Shown: positions 27,201-35,800 of the stretch, piece by piece
How the letters are laid out: each line of letters starts with the position of its first letter
How positions within the stretch are numbered: position 1 is the first letter of the stretch
Source: Psychrobacillus sp. FSL H8-0483
GTDB lineage: Bacteria > Bacillota > Bacilli > Bacillales_A > Planococcaceae
Assembly: GCF_038637725.1 (NCBI RefSeq)
Contig: NZ_CP152052.1
Span: 727,501-791,500 of the forward strand
Direction of reading: 5' to 3'
Length of the DNA stretch: 64,000 nt
Notes under the pieces: model-generated
Told to the model about the DNA's origin: nothing
Seen by the model: the letters and a program-made list of their open reading frames with translations, nothing else
Database searches by the model: none
Translations under genes and position numbers: made by a program

Positions 27201-30200
27201 AAAATTCAGTACTATCCTGATAAACATTTTGTACTGACGGAAGATATTATCGGAAACCAAGATGTTATAACTGCAATTGGCTCCGATGCTATACCATTTA
27301 GCGGAGTTTTTGATGGCAATGGGCACTTTATTAAAGGTGTTGAAATTGCAACAATTGGTGCTGGATTATTCCGAATAAATAACGGAACGATCAAAAATAT
27401 TGCTGTTTTAGATGCAAACGTTACGGCAGGAAAAAATGATGTAGGACTTCTAGTAGATGTTAATAACGGGACAATTGAAAACTCGTACACGACAGGATCC
27501 ATTACTGGCTTATCAACTGTTGGTGGTCTAGTCGGTATGTCCAATGGAGTCATTAGGAATAGTTACTCTACAGCAAATGTAAAAGCAACGGCAAAACAAG
27601 CTGGTGGACTTGTTGGTATCACACGTGAAGGAAGTACAACAGAGAATGTATATGCAACTGGATCAGTTACTGCCGGATCAAGTAACGCTGGTGGTATTAG
27701 TGGGTATGGGTATGAAAATACAATCATTCAAAATAGTGCAGCATTAAATACTTCTGTCATTACGATTTCAGCAGCTAACCGAATTGTCGGACGAGTATTA
27801 GCTGGAGAAACAGCGACTTTGGAAAACAATATTGCTAACAATAAAATGATCGTAAGTAAAGAATCTGTTACGTTAGAGGATGCCTCTAATGAAAAAGGTC
27901 TAAGCAAGACACAAGAAGAACTAAAAACACAATCTACGTATGAAGATTTATTACAATGGAATTTTGAATCTGTATGGGCTTGGGACGAAATTATGGAAAG
28001 ACCAGTATTAATGCAAAACAGAGAGAATGCGGAAAATAATGGGGCAAGTAAACCAACATTAGATCAAGACGAAAATGGTTTCTATATGATTAAAACCGCA
28101 GATGATCTTATGCAAATCAATCAATATTTAAATGAGAAATATATACTTCAAAATGATATTGATTTAACAGGACAAGTATTAAATCCAATTGGTGTTGATG
28201 CACCATTCATGGGGACCCTAGATGGTAACGGTAAAAAGTTAATTAATTTTAAATCGACTTCTGGTGCGTTATTCCATTTACATGGTGGATCTATTTATAA
28301 TATCGCAATGATTAATGCAGATGTAACGGGAGAAGCTGGTTCTCCTCAAACAGGAGTTTTAGTTAGTGTTAATAGCGGGACGATTGAAAATAGTTATTCG
28401 ACTGGTAAAGTAACTGGATCGAGTACAGTAGGTGGACTAGTAGGTTATTCAAATGGTGTAATACGAAACAGCTACTCAAATGTACATGTAACAGCAACAG
28501 GGAGTCAAGCTGGTGGACTAGTAGGTATCACGAACTCTGGTAGTTTAACAGAGAACGTATATACAACTGGTACCGTCAGTGCCATTAAGAGTAATGCAGG
28601 TGGTATTTCTGGATATGGATATAACAATACAGCTGTGAAAAATGCCATCGCATTGAATACATCTGTGACATCTCCATATGCGAATAGAGTACTAGGCCGT
28701 ATTTATAGCGGACATACACCGATATTAGAAAATAACTTCTCTTACAGCGGAATGATGGTAGACATAGAAAAAACAAAAAACAACGTTGGAACATCAGTAA
28801 CAGGATTAGGTAAAACAAAAGAAGAAATTGAAACGAAGGAAACGTATAGCACTTTACTAGGTTGGGATTTCGAAACAGTTTGGACATGGGATGAAGTAAA
28901 TAAAGTCCCTGTACTACAATCGAATGCTCCAGTTGATGGGAATCCGGGCGAGGAACCTGAAATTCCGGTGGATGCTCCAAATTTAGAAAAAGATAGCAAT
29001 GAAAATTATATAATTACTTCTATAAAAGATATAGGAGAATTGAGTAAGTATCCAGCAGAAAGCTACATTTTATCTGCAGATCTTGATTACGCTGGAATCA
29101 CAGATGCAACTCCAATTGCTACATTTTCAGGTGTATTAGATGGAAATGGTAAGGTAATTAAAAACTACACGTCTACTGCTGGTGGTTTTATTAACACGAA
29201 CGAAGGAACAATCAAAAACCTAGCAATAGTCGATGCAGAAATTACGACTGGAAATAGTAAAGTAGGAATTATGGTCGATGTCAATAAAGGAACCATTGAA
29301 AATTCTTACTCTACCGGAAAGATTATTGGTAACTCTACTGTAGGTGGGTTAGTAGGGGAATCTGTTGGAACAGTGAAAAATGCTTATTCACTAGCTAATG
29401 TGAAAGCTAAAGTAAGCCAAGCTGGTGGCCTCATTGGAATAACGAATGTGGGAAGTACTACTGAGAATAGTTATGCAACAGGGATGGTAAGTGCAGCATC
29501 TAGTAATGCTGGCGGACTTAGTGGTTATGCATACACGGGCACAACTATTCAAAACAGTGTTTCGCTAAACATGTTGGTCAACACAGCATCAGTTGCAAAC
29601 CGAGTTGTAGGTAGAATAAAAGATACTCCAACCTTAGTAAATAACAGTGCAAATACAGACATGCTGATAAGTACAGAAGGTCAAACAGTCGCAAGTGCTG
29701 ATAATGAAAAAGGTATGGATAAGTCCCAAGCTGAACTAAAATCAAAAGAAACTTTTGAATCAATTGGATGGGATTTTGAAAATGTATGGATGTGGGATAC
29801 AAATGTCGAAAGACCAGTATTAAAAGTTGCAAAAGAACAAACACAACCTATTGATAGTGAATCAATTCCATCTTTACCGCAAGATGAAAATGGATTCTAT
29901 ATGATCGAAACAGCGGAAGGCTTACAAGTGATTAATAGCTTTCCTAATGCGAATTATATTTTGCAAAATGACTTAGATTTAAATGGTACAACCATTTCGT
30001 CATCAGCAATAGATGCATTTTTTACAGGAACTTTTGATGGAAATGGGAAGAAATTAAAGAACTTCACATCTACTACGGGTGCGTTATTCAATCTAAATGC
30101 AGGAACAATTAAAAACATTGGGATTGAAAATGCGGCTGTTACAGGAGCTAATGCTGCAGCTCAAACAGGTATCTTAGTTAATTTAAACTTTGGAACTGTT

Positions 30201-30833
30201 GAGAATAGTTATTCCACTGGAGAAGTAACTGGCAATATTGCAGTCGGAGGATTAGTAGGTTATTCGAATGGAATAATCCTGAACAGCTACTCGAATGCAA
30301 ATGTAACAGCAACTGGCAATCAAGCAGGTGGATTAGTCGGAATGACAAACTCCGGAAGTGTTACAGAAAATGTATACGCTTCTGGTAATGTGACTACTAA
30401 TGCGAGCAATGCAGGGGGTATTACGGGATATGCATACAATAATACAACCGTAAAAAATGTCATTGCATTAAATGCATCAGTAAAAGCTACTTATGCGAAT
30501 AGAATAGTAGGCCGCGTAGCTAGTGGACAAACAGCAACGTTGGAAAATAACTTTGCCAATGAATTGATGACAGTTGATAAGAAAGGCGTAGCCACTAATT
30601 CATTAGATAATCAAAACGGTCAAGATGTTTCATTGACCTTATTTGAAACACAAGCATTTTATGCAGACACGTTAAAGTGGGATTTCGAAACGGTTTGGAC
30701 ATGGGATGAAGAGAAGAAAGTTCCTGTTCTAAGAGTGTATGAACCTATTGAAGAAGCACCTGTTGAAGAACCACCTATTCTAGAGGAACCGGTGGAACCT
30801 GAAGTTCCAACGGATGCTCCAAGTCTAGAATAA
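24219..30833 (+). CDS. Secreted PHP plus metallophosphoesterase protein with GLUG repeats, C-terminus probably truncated
   Basis: 2204 residues from a GTG start behind GAAAGGGG; signal peptide to AYA (residue 30). A PHP domain (about 45-290) has metal ligands in GELHSHTSISDG, YSTSEHD, QFNHPD and YGGDEH. A purple-acid-phosphatase-like beta domain follows (about 480-590), then a calcineurin-type phosphoesterase (about 600-860: MGDLQ, VGDLVN, GNHE, MGHFPYY, GGHDHVYKR). From about residue 970 there are four units of roughly 300 residues rich in GLUG motifs (VGGLVGYSNG, NSYSTG, AGGLVGIT, ILQNDIDL). The protein stops at DAPSLE, which is the first phrase of a fifth unit (compare DAPNLEKDSNENY), and no anchor is present. 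It probably hydrolyses phosphoesters outside the cell. Confidence 0.85.
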   Translation: MRKKSSVLWKKSIALLMPFALIMQTIPAYAAENSDTETNDRAEYLGMKLYTGELHSHTSISDGVLFPEDAVNHVAKNTNLDFYSTSEHDVTFDITTGNDYLERYIDSYSEEYKFSRSELDRLNSDSLVTVPGVEVTWYDNAGHINLFNTEWFPRTTGEGATGQFGMGQLMYDLPTFYGRLAEEEGAIAQFNHPDANSKGNFNGFRHLNKDIDDNVTLFEYKVARYFDTFVQALDNGWHLSPSYGGDEHTANWGSGNPALTGVWTDELTRESIYDAMANRRTYVTFDENFELGYSANGKMMGSIITEDTKELTLNATLKDPDKDDLIDNVTIYTNNGKIVKEYKDINSNEFVINETVPTNAGEYFFVRTFQKDGDEILSAPIWVGEKTKGTNYAPDITIDEQLPTTVQLGNTVEIPAATSIDDSGETPSVKAEVFYSKGMAEVVDNKFKIEEYGEYFVRYKATDSAGNARVKTVRILVDDTNLDGNKILNEFAPTVNVGATENEVGITLVTDKVLKKAYVQYKPAAEENWANANVIETEVSYFESAYGENIDKSNYRILASHEADLSGLQKGTEYEYRFGITSEGPWENQSKFETAPESEDTTIYIMGDLQVPDRNPESFKLYRDMLDVLKQKKADGKLMIQVGDLVNSAGMTDTWTDVFKYIYKDLNLLSANMIGNHEVIQDVDASSYRNFFNLPDNGEGTYTDGNYSFDYGDAHIAVLNSMDFNDEQLKWLEKDMRATDKKWKIVMGHFPYYGGSHSDDAGMSTGRAQITKKMQQLGISLYIGGHDHVYKRTTIRDGVMNNDQEAMNLGTTFITMGSSGPKFYDNEVYEWDNVVYDEDVQTGMILEANESSLTIKAYNNAGTVIDEFTLTPPESHLELSSVDVEDGAFNGVGILNYPNSTDEVTVVGATYDATGTKLIDAQMKEVTLEGLGREQLISFDKPLVYNDQNIVKLFVLDNLTNQKPIFPSVTVREAMDGEGTAENPYKIDSIQDFDKIQYYPDKHFVLTEDIIGNQDVITAIGSDAIPFSGVFDGNGHFIKGVEIATIGAGLFRINNGTIKNIAVLDANVTAGKNDVGLLVDVNNGTIENSYTTGSITGLSTVGGLVGMSNGVIRNSYSTANVKATAKQAGGLVGITREGSTTENVYATGSVTAGSSNAGGISGYGYENTIIQNSAALNTSVITISAANRIVGRVLAGETATLENNIANNKMIVSKESVTLEDASNEKGLSKTQEELKTQSTYEDLLQWNFESVWAWDEIMERPVLMQNRENAENNGASKPTLDQDENGFYMIKTADDLMQINQYLNEKYILQNDIDLTGQVLNPIGVDAPFMGTLDGNGKKLINFKSTSGALFHLHGGSIYNIAMINADVTGEAGSPQTGVLVSVNSGTIENSYSTGKVTGSSTVGGLVGYSNGVIRNSYSNVHVTATGSQAGGLVGITNSGSLTENVYTTGTVSAIKSNAGGISGYGYNNTAVKNAIALNTSVTSPYANRVLGRIYSGHTPILENNFSYSGMMVDIEKTKNNVGTSVTGLGKTKEEIETKETYSTLLGWDFETVWTWDEVNKVPVLQSNAPVDGNPGEEPEIPVDAPNLEKDSNENYIITSIKDIGELSKYPAESYILSADLDYAGITDATPIATFSGVLDGNGKVIKNYTSTAGGFINTNEGTIKNLAIVDAEITTGNSKVGIMVDVNKGTIENSYSTGKIIGNSTVGGLVGESVGTVKNAYSLANVKAKVSQAGGLIGITNVGSTTENSYATGMVSAASSNAGGLSGYAYTGTTIQNSVSLNMLVNTASVANRVVGRIKDTPTLVNNSANTDMLISTEGQTVASADNEKGMDKSQAELKSKETFESIGWDFENVWMWDTNVERPVLKVAKEQTQPIDSESIPSLPQDENGFYMIETAEGLQVINSFPNANYILQNDLDLNGTTISSSAIDAFFTGTFDGNGKKLKNFTSTTGALFNLNAGTIKNIGIENAAVTGANAAAQTGILVNLNFGTVENSYSTGEVTGNIAVGGLVGYSNGIILNSYSNANVTATGNQAGGLVGMTNSGSVTENVYASGNVTTNASNAGGITGYAYNNTTVKNVIALNASVKATYANRIVGRVASGQTATLENNFANELMTVDKKGVATNSLDNQNGQDVSLTLFETQAFYADTLKWDFETVWTWDEEKKVPVLRVYEPIEEAPVEEPPILEEPVEPEVPTDAPSLE
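27130..30833 (+). repeat. Four GLUG-type coding repeats and the start of a fifth
   Basis: Units start near 27130, 28053, 28971 and 29862, each beginning with a Pro-x-Leu plus acidic phrase and a NxYxI strand, and ending VWTWDExxxxPVL. A fifth phrase at 30811 is cut by TAA at 30831-30833. Units 2 and 4 are most alike (DENGFYMI; QTGVLV or QTGILV). Confidence 0.8.
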
Positions 30834-30928
30834 GATAGGGGACGATAAGGATTGTTCTAGTCAGTGCGGAGCAAATTTCTCACTGTCAGAACTTTCAATG
30901 TACGAATGAATTTTTAGGGAGGTAAAGA

Positions 30929-32440
30929 ATGAAAAAAATAATAGGTACGTTCATCGCTGCTGTTGTAATGAGTCTATGTATTCCATTAATATCCTTTGCA
31001 GCAACGACTAATAATGGGGATGGAACTTTTACAACAAGTGGCCAAGATGCCAATCTTGCTAATAAAGTAATGACGATAACTGTTTTTAAAGGGAATGCAT
31101 TCACATCTGAAAATTTAATGTACATCGATGAATTTACAGCGGACGAAACTGGTAATTACTCGATTACATATGAAACGAAAGAAGCATTAAAAAATGGCTT
31201 ATCCTTTACGGTTCAAGTAGCTTCAGAAGGTAATTTAATAGAGCAAAAAGTGTTTAAGTTAAATGGATCAACACCAGATCCAGATCCGACTCCATCAGAC
31301 CCAGATGATAAAGAGGACGATGGAACAAAAGAGGATTCAGGAAAAATTAAAGTAGATGAGAAAGACGTTAATAAACAATTAAGTGATCCTAAAAATACAA
31401 AAGTGGAAATTAAAGCTCCAGCTTTAACGGATGCACAACCTAAAGTAAATGTTGAAATGTCTGAGTCAGTCTTGAAATCTATTGCGGCTTCTGGAAGGCC
31501 ATTTGTAATAAAAGCAGGAGAAATGGAAGTAACCATTCCTTCCCAAGTACTGAAGGAAATTTCGAAGAATTCAGCTGGTAAAATGAATTTTGTAATGAAT
31601 TTAGTGAAAGATTCAAAAGTTCCTCAAAACGGAACTACATTATCTGAAGTACTTGAATTTACTATTACAGTAGATAAAGATGGAAAAGCATCTAAAGTTT
31701 CTACATTCTCTAAGCCTATTGAAATTTCTATTCCAGTGAATGTATCTGCAGTAAAAGATGCAAAAAAAGTGGCAGCATACTACGTAAATAATGGAGTGCT
31801 AGAATACGTTAACAGTAAATACGCAAACGGAAAAGTAACATTTAAAACAAATCACTTCTCTCAGTTTGTAGTAGTTGAAAATGACATTACGTTTAAGGAT
31901 CTAGAGAAAACTTGGGCAAAAGACTATATTGAATCTCTAGCGTCTAAAACGATTATCAAAGGGAAAACAGCAGATCTATTTGCACCAAATGATCAAATCA
32001 CACGATCTCAATTTGCATTACTTCTGACACGTGCACTAAACCTTCCTAAGAAAGATTACGAAGGAACATTCTCGGATGTCACAGAAAAAATGACTTGGAA
32101 CGTATTAGAAATTGAAGCTGCAAACCGAGCAGGCATCATTCTAGGCAGTGATGGTAAATTCAATCCAAACGAAAACATTACTCGTCAACAAATGGCAACA
32201 ATGATTATCCGTGCAATTCAATATAACGACGCATCTGTACTAGAGGGCGTAACAAGTAAAGCATCATTCGCCGACAATGCATCTATCAGCGATTACGCGA
32301 AAGAAAATGTTGGTTTAGCAGCTCAATTAGGCATCATTAACGGAAAAGATCAAAATGGTCAACAAATTTTCGCACCAAAAGACAACGCAACACGCGCACA
32401 AGCAGGAAAAATGCTTTACAACATGTTAGAAAATCTTTAA
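30929..32440 (+). CDS. Secreted protein with C-terminal SLH domains
   Basis: 503 residues with a signal peptide to SFA (about residue 23). An N-terminal beta domain (about 25-110) is followed by an acidic linker of DPDPTPSDPDDKEDDG type and a second domain of about 180 residues (about 135-320). Three SLH domains form the C-terminus (about 325-500: FAPNDQITRSQFALLLTRAL, FNPNENITRQQMATMIIRAI, FAPKDNATRAQAGKMLYNML). The ATG follows GGGAGG. There is no terminator between it and the GLUG protein about 95 bases upstream, so the two are probably cotranscribed. Because the upstream protein lacks an anchor, this one may be the anchored remainder of a once larger protein or a partner for it; both are inference. 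Confidence 0.82.
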   Translation: MKKIIGTFIAAVVMSLCIPLISFAATTNNGDGTFTTSGQDANLANKVMTITVFKGNAFTSENLMYIDEFTADETGNYSITYETKEALKNGLSFTVQVASEGNLIEQKVFKLNGSTPDPDPTPSDPDDKEDDGTKEDSGKIKVDEKDVNKQLSDPKNTKVEIKAPALTDAQPKVNVEMSESVLKSIAASGRPFVIKAGEMEVTIPSQVLKEISKNSAGKMNFVMNLVKDSKVPQNGTTLSEVLEFTITVDKDGKASKVSTFSKPIEISIPVNVSAVKDAKKVAAYYVNNGVLEYVNSKYANGKVTFKTNHFSQFVVVENDITFKDLEKTWAKDYIESLASKTIIKGKTADLFAPNDQITRSQFALLLTRALNLPKKDYEGTFSDVTEKMTWNVLEIEAANRAGIILGSDGKFNPNENITRQQMATMIIRAIQYNDASVLEGVTSKASFADNASISDYAKENVGLAAQLGIINGKDQNGQQIFAPKDNATRAQAGKMLYNMLENL

Positions 32441-32562
32441 ACCACCTAGTAACCTGGGAGCAAATTCAAGAACTAACATATAATATTCGACGGTTATGTA
32501 GTGAATCATATAGTTTTGAATGATTACAACTTACACACTATGTAAACTCTTTGCCTGCACCC

Positions 32563-32598
32563 AAAAGCACTTATTCCCTAGAGGAATAAGTGCTTTTT
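32563..32598 (+). terminator. Terminator of the GLUG/SLH operon
   Basis: AAAAGCACTTATTCC pairs perfectly with GGAATAAGTGCTTTT around a 5-base loop and runs into a T tract. Confidence 0.92.
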
Positions 32599-32608
32599 AT
32601 ATTACAAA

Positions 32609-32639
32609 AATGTTACTGGTGCCTGGCACCAGTAACATT
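32609..32639. repeat. 31-base palindrome, GGTGCC family copy 3
   Basis: AATGTTACTGGTGCC and its complement flank a central T. It is a short member of the family, lying between two terminator hairpins. Confidence 0.88.
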
Positions 32640-32649
32640 CCTTTTTTAA

Positions 32650-32682
32650 TCTCTTGAAGAATACTCTTCAAGGGATTTTTTT
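32650..32682 (+). terminator. Terminator-like hairpin
   Basis: TCTCTTGAAGA pairs with TCTTCAAGGGA, followed by seven Ts. It is nearly the same stem as at 24044, possibly a spread element. Confidence 0.75.
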
Positions 32683-32873
32683 AGTTTAAAGCTAACTCTT
32701 TTTCTATCTATTAAACATCTTTATCAACTCTCACACATATGGTGAAGGGAGAGGTGATATTAACGTCCAATACGAGTAAATCTAGTTCATAGTTTCGAAA
32801 CTTGGAAGGTTGATATCGCCTCATATATTAGAACAGTTTCAGTAAGACTATTAGATAAATAGGAGGCTAGGAA

Positions 32874-35800
32874 ATGAGAGCAAGCAAGAAACTTCGCCAA
32901 AAATCGTATCGAGCTGCGTTGGCAACAACGTTGGCAGCTGGATCACTTGTCGCGGCAGCACCAATAAACATGAACGTGGCAGAAGCACAAGAGGTTTTCT
33001 TCAAAGATGTAACAGATAGCCAGTATTTCTACGAAAGTGTAAAAGAGTTAACTGCTAGAGGATTTATTAGTGGATATGAAGACGATACATTTAGACCTGC
33101 TGAAAATATTACTCGAGGACAGGCTGTGAAAATAATTGCCCTTGCATTAGGGTTAAACACAGAGAACGTAAAAGATCCTGGGTTTAAAGATGTGAGTAAA
33201 AGTAATCCTTACTATGCTTATATCGCAGCACTTGTAGATGCAGGAATTATTAAAGGGTATGAAGACGATACATTTAAACCAAACGGGAATCTAACTCGAG
33301 CACATATTGCTCAAATGCTAGTAGTAGGTTTTGGGTTAGAGGAAGAGAAACTCTCAAACCTACCATTTAAAGATATTAATAATAAACAATGGTATGCACA
33401 TTATATCCAAACCTTATTTACAAATAAAATAACAACAGGTAAAACAGCTACTACATTTGAACCAAATGCATTTGTAACACGTGGACAAGCTGCCGCTTTT
33501 ATTTATAGAACAGAAGCAGCTGTTGAACTACAAAATGTAAAAGTAATAGATATCTCTAAAAACGAATTGACCTTATCTAATGGAAAGTATGCATTGAATC
33601 CAAGCTTGCAAGGCATATTTAACGAGTCGAATTTAGCCGTGTTAAAAGGTGCAAAAGTTAAGTACACATTGAAAAATAATGAGATTGTGGACATTAGTTT
33701 GATTGAAATTAGAGCAAATGGAACTGCAAATGGTTATCTTGTACTTGATGGGAAAGGTTCTACATTTGCAGGTGAGCTTTCTATAAAAGGTAATTATGTA
33801 TCGGTTAAAAACCTTACGTTGTCGGTATTAAACATACAATCTGGAGCTACTCATGTAACGTTGGACGCGAAAGTTGGTAAATTAAACATCCAATCGAAGG
33901 ATGCCAAAGTCTCATTAGGAGCTAATGCAAGAGTGGGAGACCTTATTCTTCCAACAGGAGTAAAAGCGAAAGATATAATCCTAGACTATGAAAAAGTAAA
34001 GGGAAATATCGTCAAAATTAATGGCGCAGCAAACCCTGATATAAAACCAGTGACACCACCAGCAAGTAATGGCGGCGGAGGTAGTGGCAGTGGAAATGGA
34101 AATAATCCACCTCCAGTTACTGAAGATAAAAACTTTGAATTATCCCTGATGCATTTCAACGATACACATGCCCATTTAGATAATGCTGCGAAACGTGTAA
34201 CAGCAGTGAACGAAGTACGCGCTAAAAAACCAAACGCATTACTACTAGATGCAGGCGATGTTTTCTCTGGAACATTATACTTTAATGAATTCAAGGGACA
34301 AGCAGATTTAGAATTTATGAATCTAATGAAAGTCGATGCAATGACGTTTGGTAATCATGAATTCGATCTTGGTTCATCTCCTGAAGGCCACAAAGCATTA
34401 GCAGATTTCATTAAAGCAGCAAATTTCCCGTTTGTATCAGCAAACGTAGACTTCTCAAATGATGCGTTGTTCACTGGATTGTTTAATACCAAAATATCAA
34501 ACGCTCCAAAAAAAGGTAACATTTATTCAGGTATTGTAAAAGTAGTGAATGGCCAAAGGGTTGGAATTTTTGGTTTAACAACTGCCGATACGAAAGATAT
34601 CTCTAGTCCTGGAAGCATTACATTCTCTAACTATATTGAAGATGCGAAAAAGATGGTTGCTGAATTTGAAAAAATGGGTGTTAACAAGATCGTTGCTATC
34701 ACACATATCGGCTATGACGATAATCCAGCAGTTGATAATGACATCGAGTTAGCGAAAGCAGTAAAAGGTATTGACGTAATTGTCGGCGGACATAGTCATA
34801 CAGCATTGGAAAAACCAGTTTTAATTAAAGCAAATGCTGAGCCAACAATTATCGTGCAATCAGGTCAATATGCTGACAATCTTGGTACGTTAGATATTAC
34901 GTTTAATAAAAAGGGTGTAGTTGTTGCACATGAAGGCAAGCTAATCAATGTTGCTGGGAAAACGGAAAACCCAGAAGCGGCTGCAATACTTAAAAAATAT
35001 GCTGATAAAATTGCAGAAATAAAAAATGAAGAAACTGGTGCAACTGCCGTAAATGCATTAGAAAACCCTCGCACTGGTGGGGATAATACAAAACCGAGTG
35101 TACGCAAAAATGAAACACCTTTAGGAAACCTGATCACGGATGGCATGCTGGCAAAAGCAAAAGAATATAACAAAGAAGTTGTCATGGCATTCCAAAATGG
35201 TGGCGGGATTCGAGAAGCTATTAATCAAGGACCTATTACAGTAGGTGAGGTAATAACTGTTCTACCTTTTGGAAATACATTAGCGACAATGAAACTTACA
35301 GGTGCGGAAATTAAAGCTGCATTTGAAATTAGCTTTAAAGAACTTCCACGTGAAAACGGAGGATTCCTTCATGTATCAGGTGCAAAAGTAGAATTTGATT
35401 CTTCTAAACCGAGTGGAGAGCGAGTCGTATCGATAGCTTATAAAAATGCAGAAGGTAATTATATCGCAATTCAAGATACTGAAAAGTACACAATTGCGAC
35501 GAATGCGTTCACAGCTAAAGGTGGAGATGGTTATGACGTACTGAAAAAAGCATACGAAGAAGGAAGAGTAACTGATCTAGGTCTTTCAGATTGGGAAAAT
35601 TTACGGGACCATGTCGTAAGCTTAGGTAATGTTGATCCGAAGGTAGAAGGACGAATTGTAGATGTTAAGGATGAACCTATTCCAGAAGAGTTTGAACTAT
35701 CCCTAATGCATTTCAATGATACGCATGCTCATTTAGATAATGCAGCAAAACGTGTAACAGCAGTGAACAAAGTACGTGCAGCAAAACCAAATGCATTGCT

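Larger units (their letters stand above)
32441..32873. other. Intergenic region with terminators and a palindrome
   Basis: Apart from the hairpins and palindrome listed separately, no gene is seen. The last 100 bases should contain the promoter of the tandem 5'-nucleotidase gene, but no clear -35/-10 pair was found. Confidence 0.5.

Noticed and set aside
27130-30833. Regular repeats that might suggest a CRISPR array or a satellite
   Set aside because: They are in-frame protein repeats of about 300 residues, with third-base variation and no short repeat/spacer pattern.
24219-32440. GLUG protein and downstream SLH protein as one gene split by a sequencing error
   Set aside because: The downstream gene has its own GGGAGG site, ATG and signal peptide, and no single base change joins the frames.
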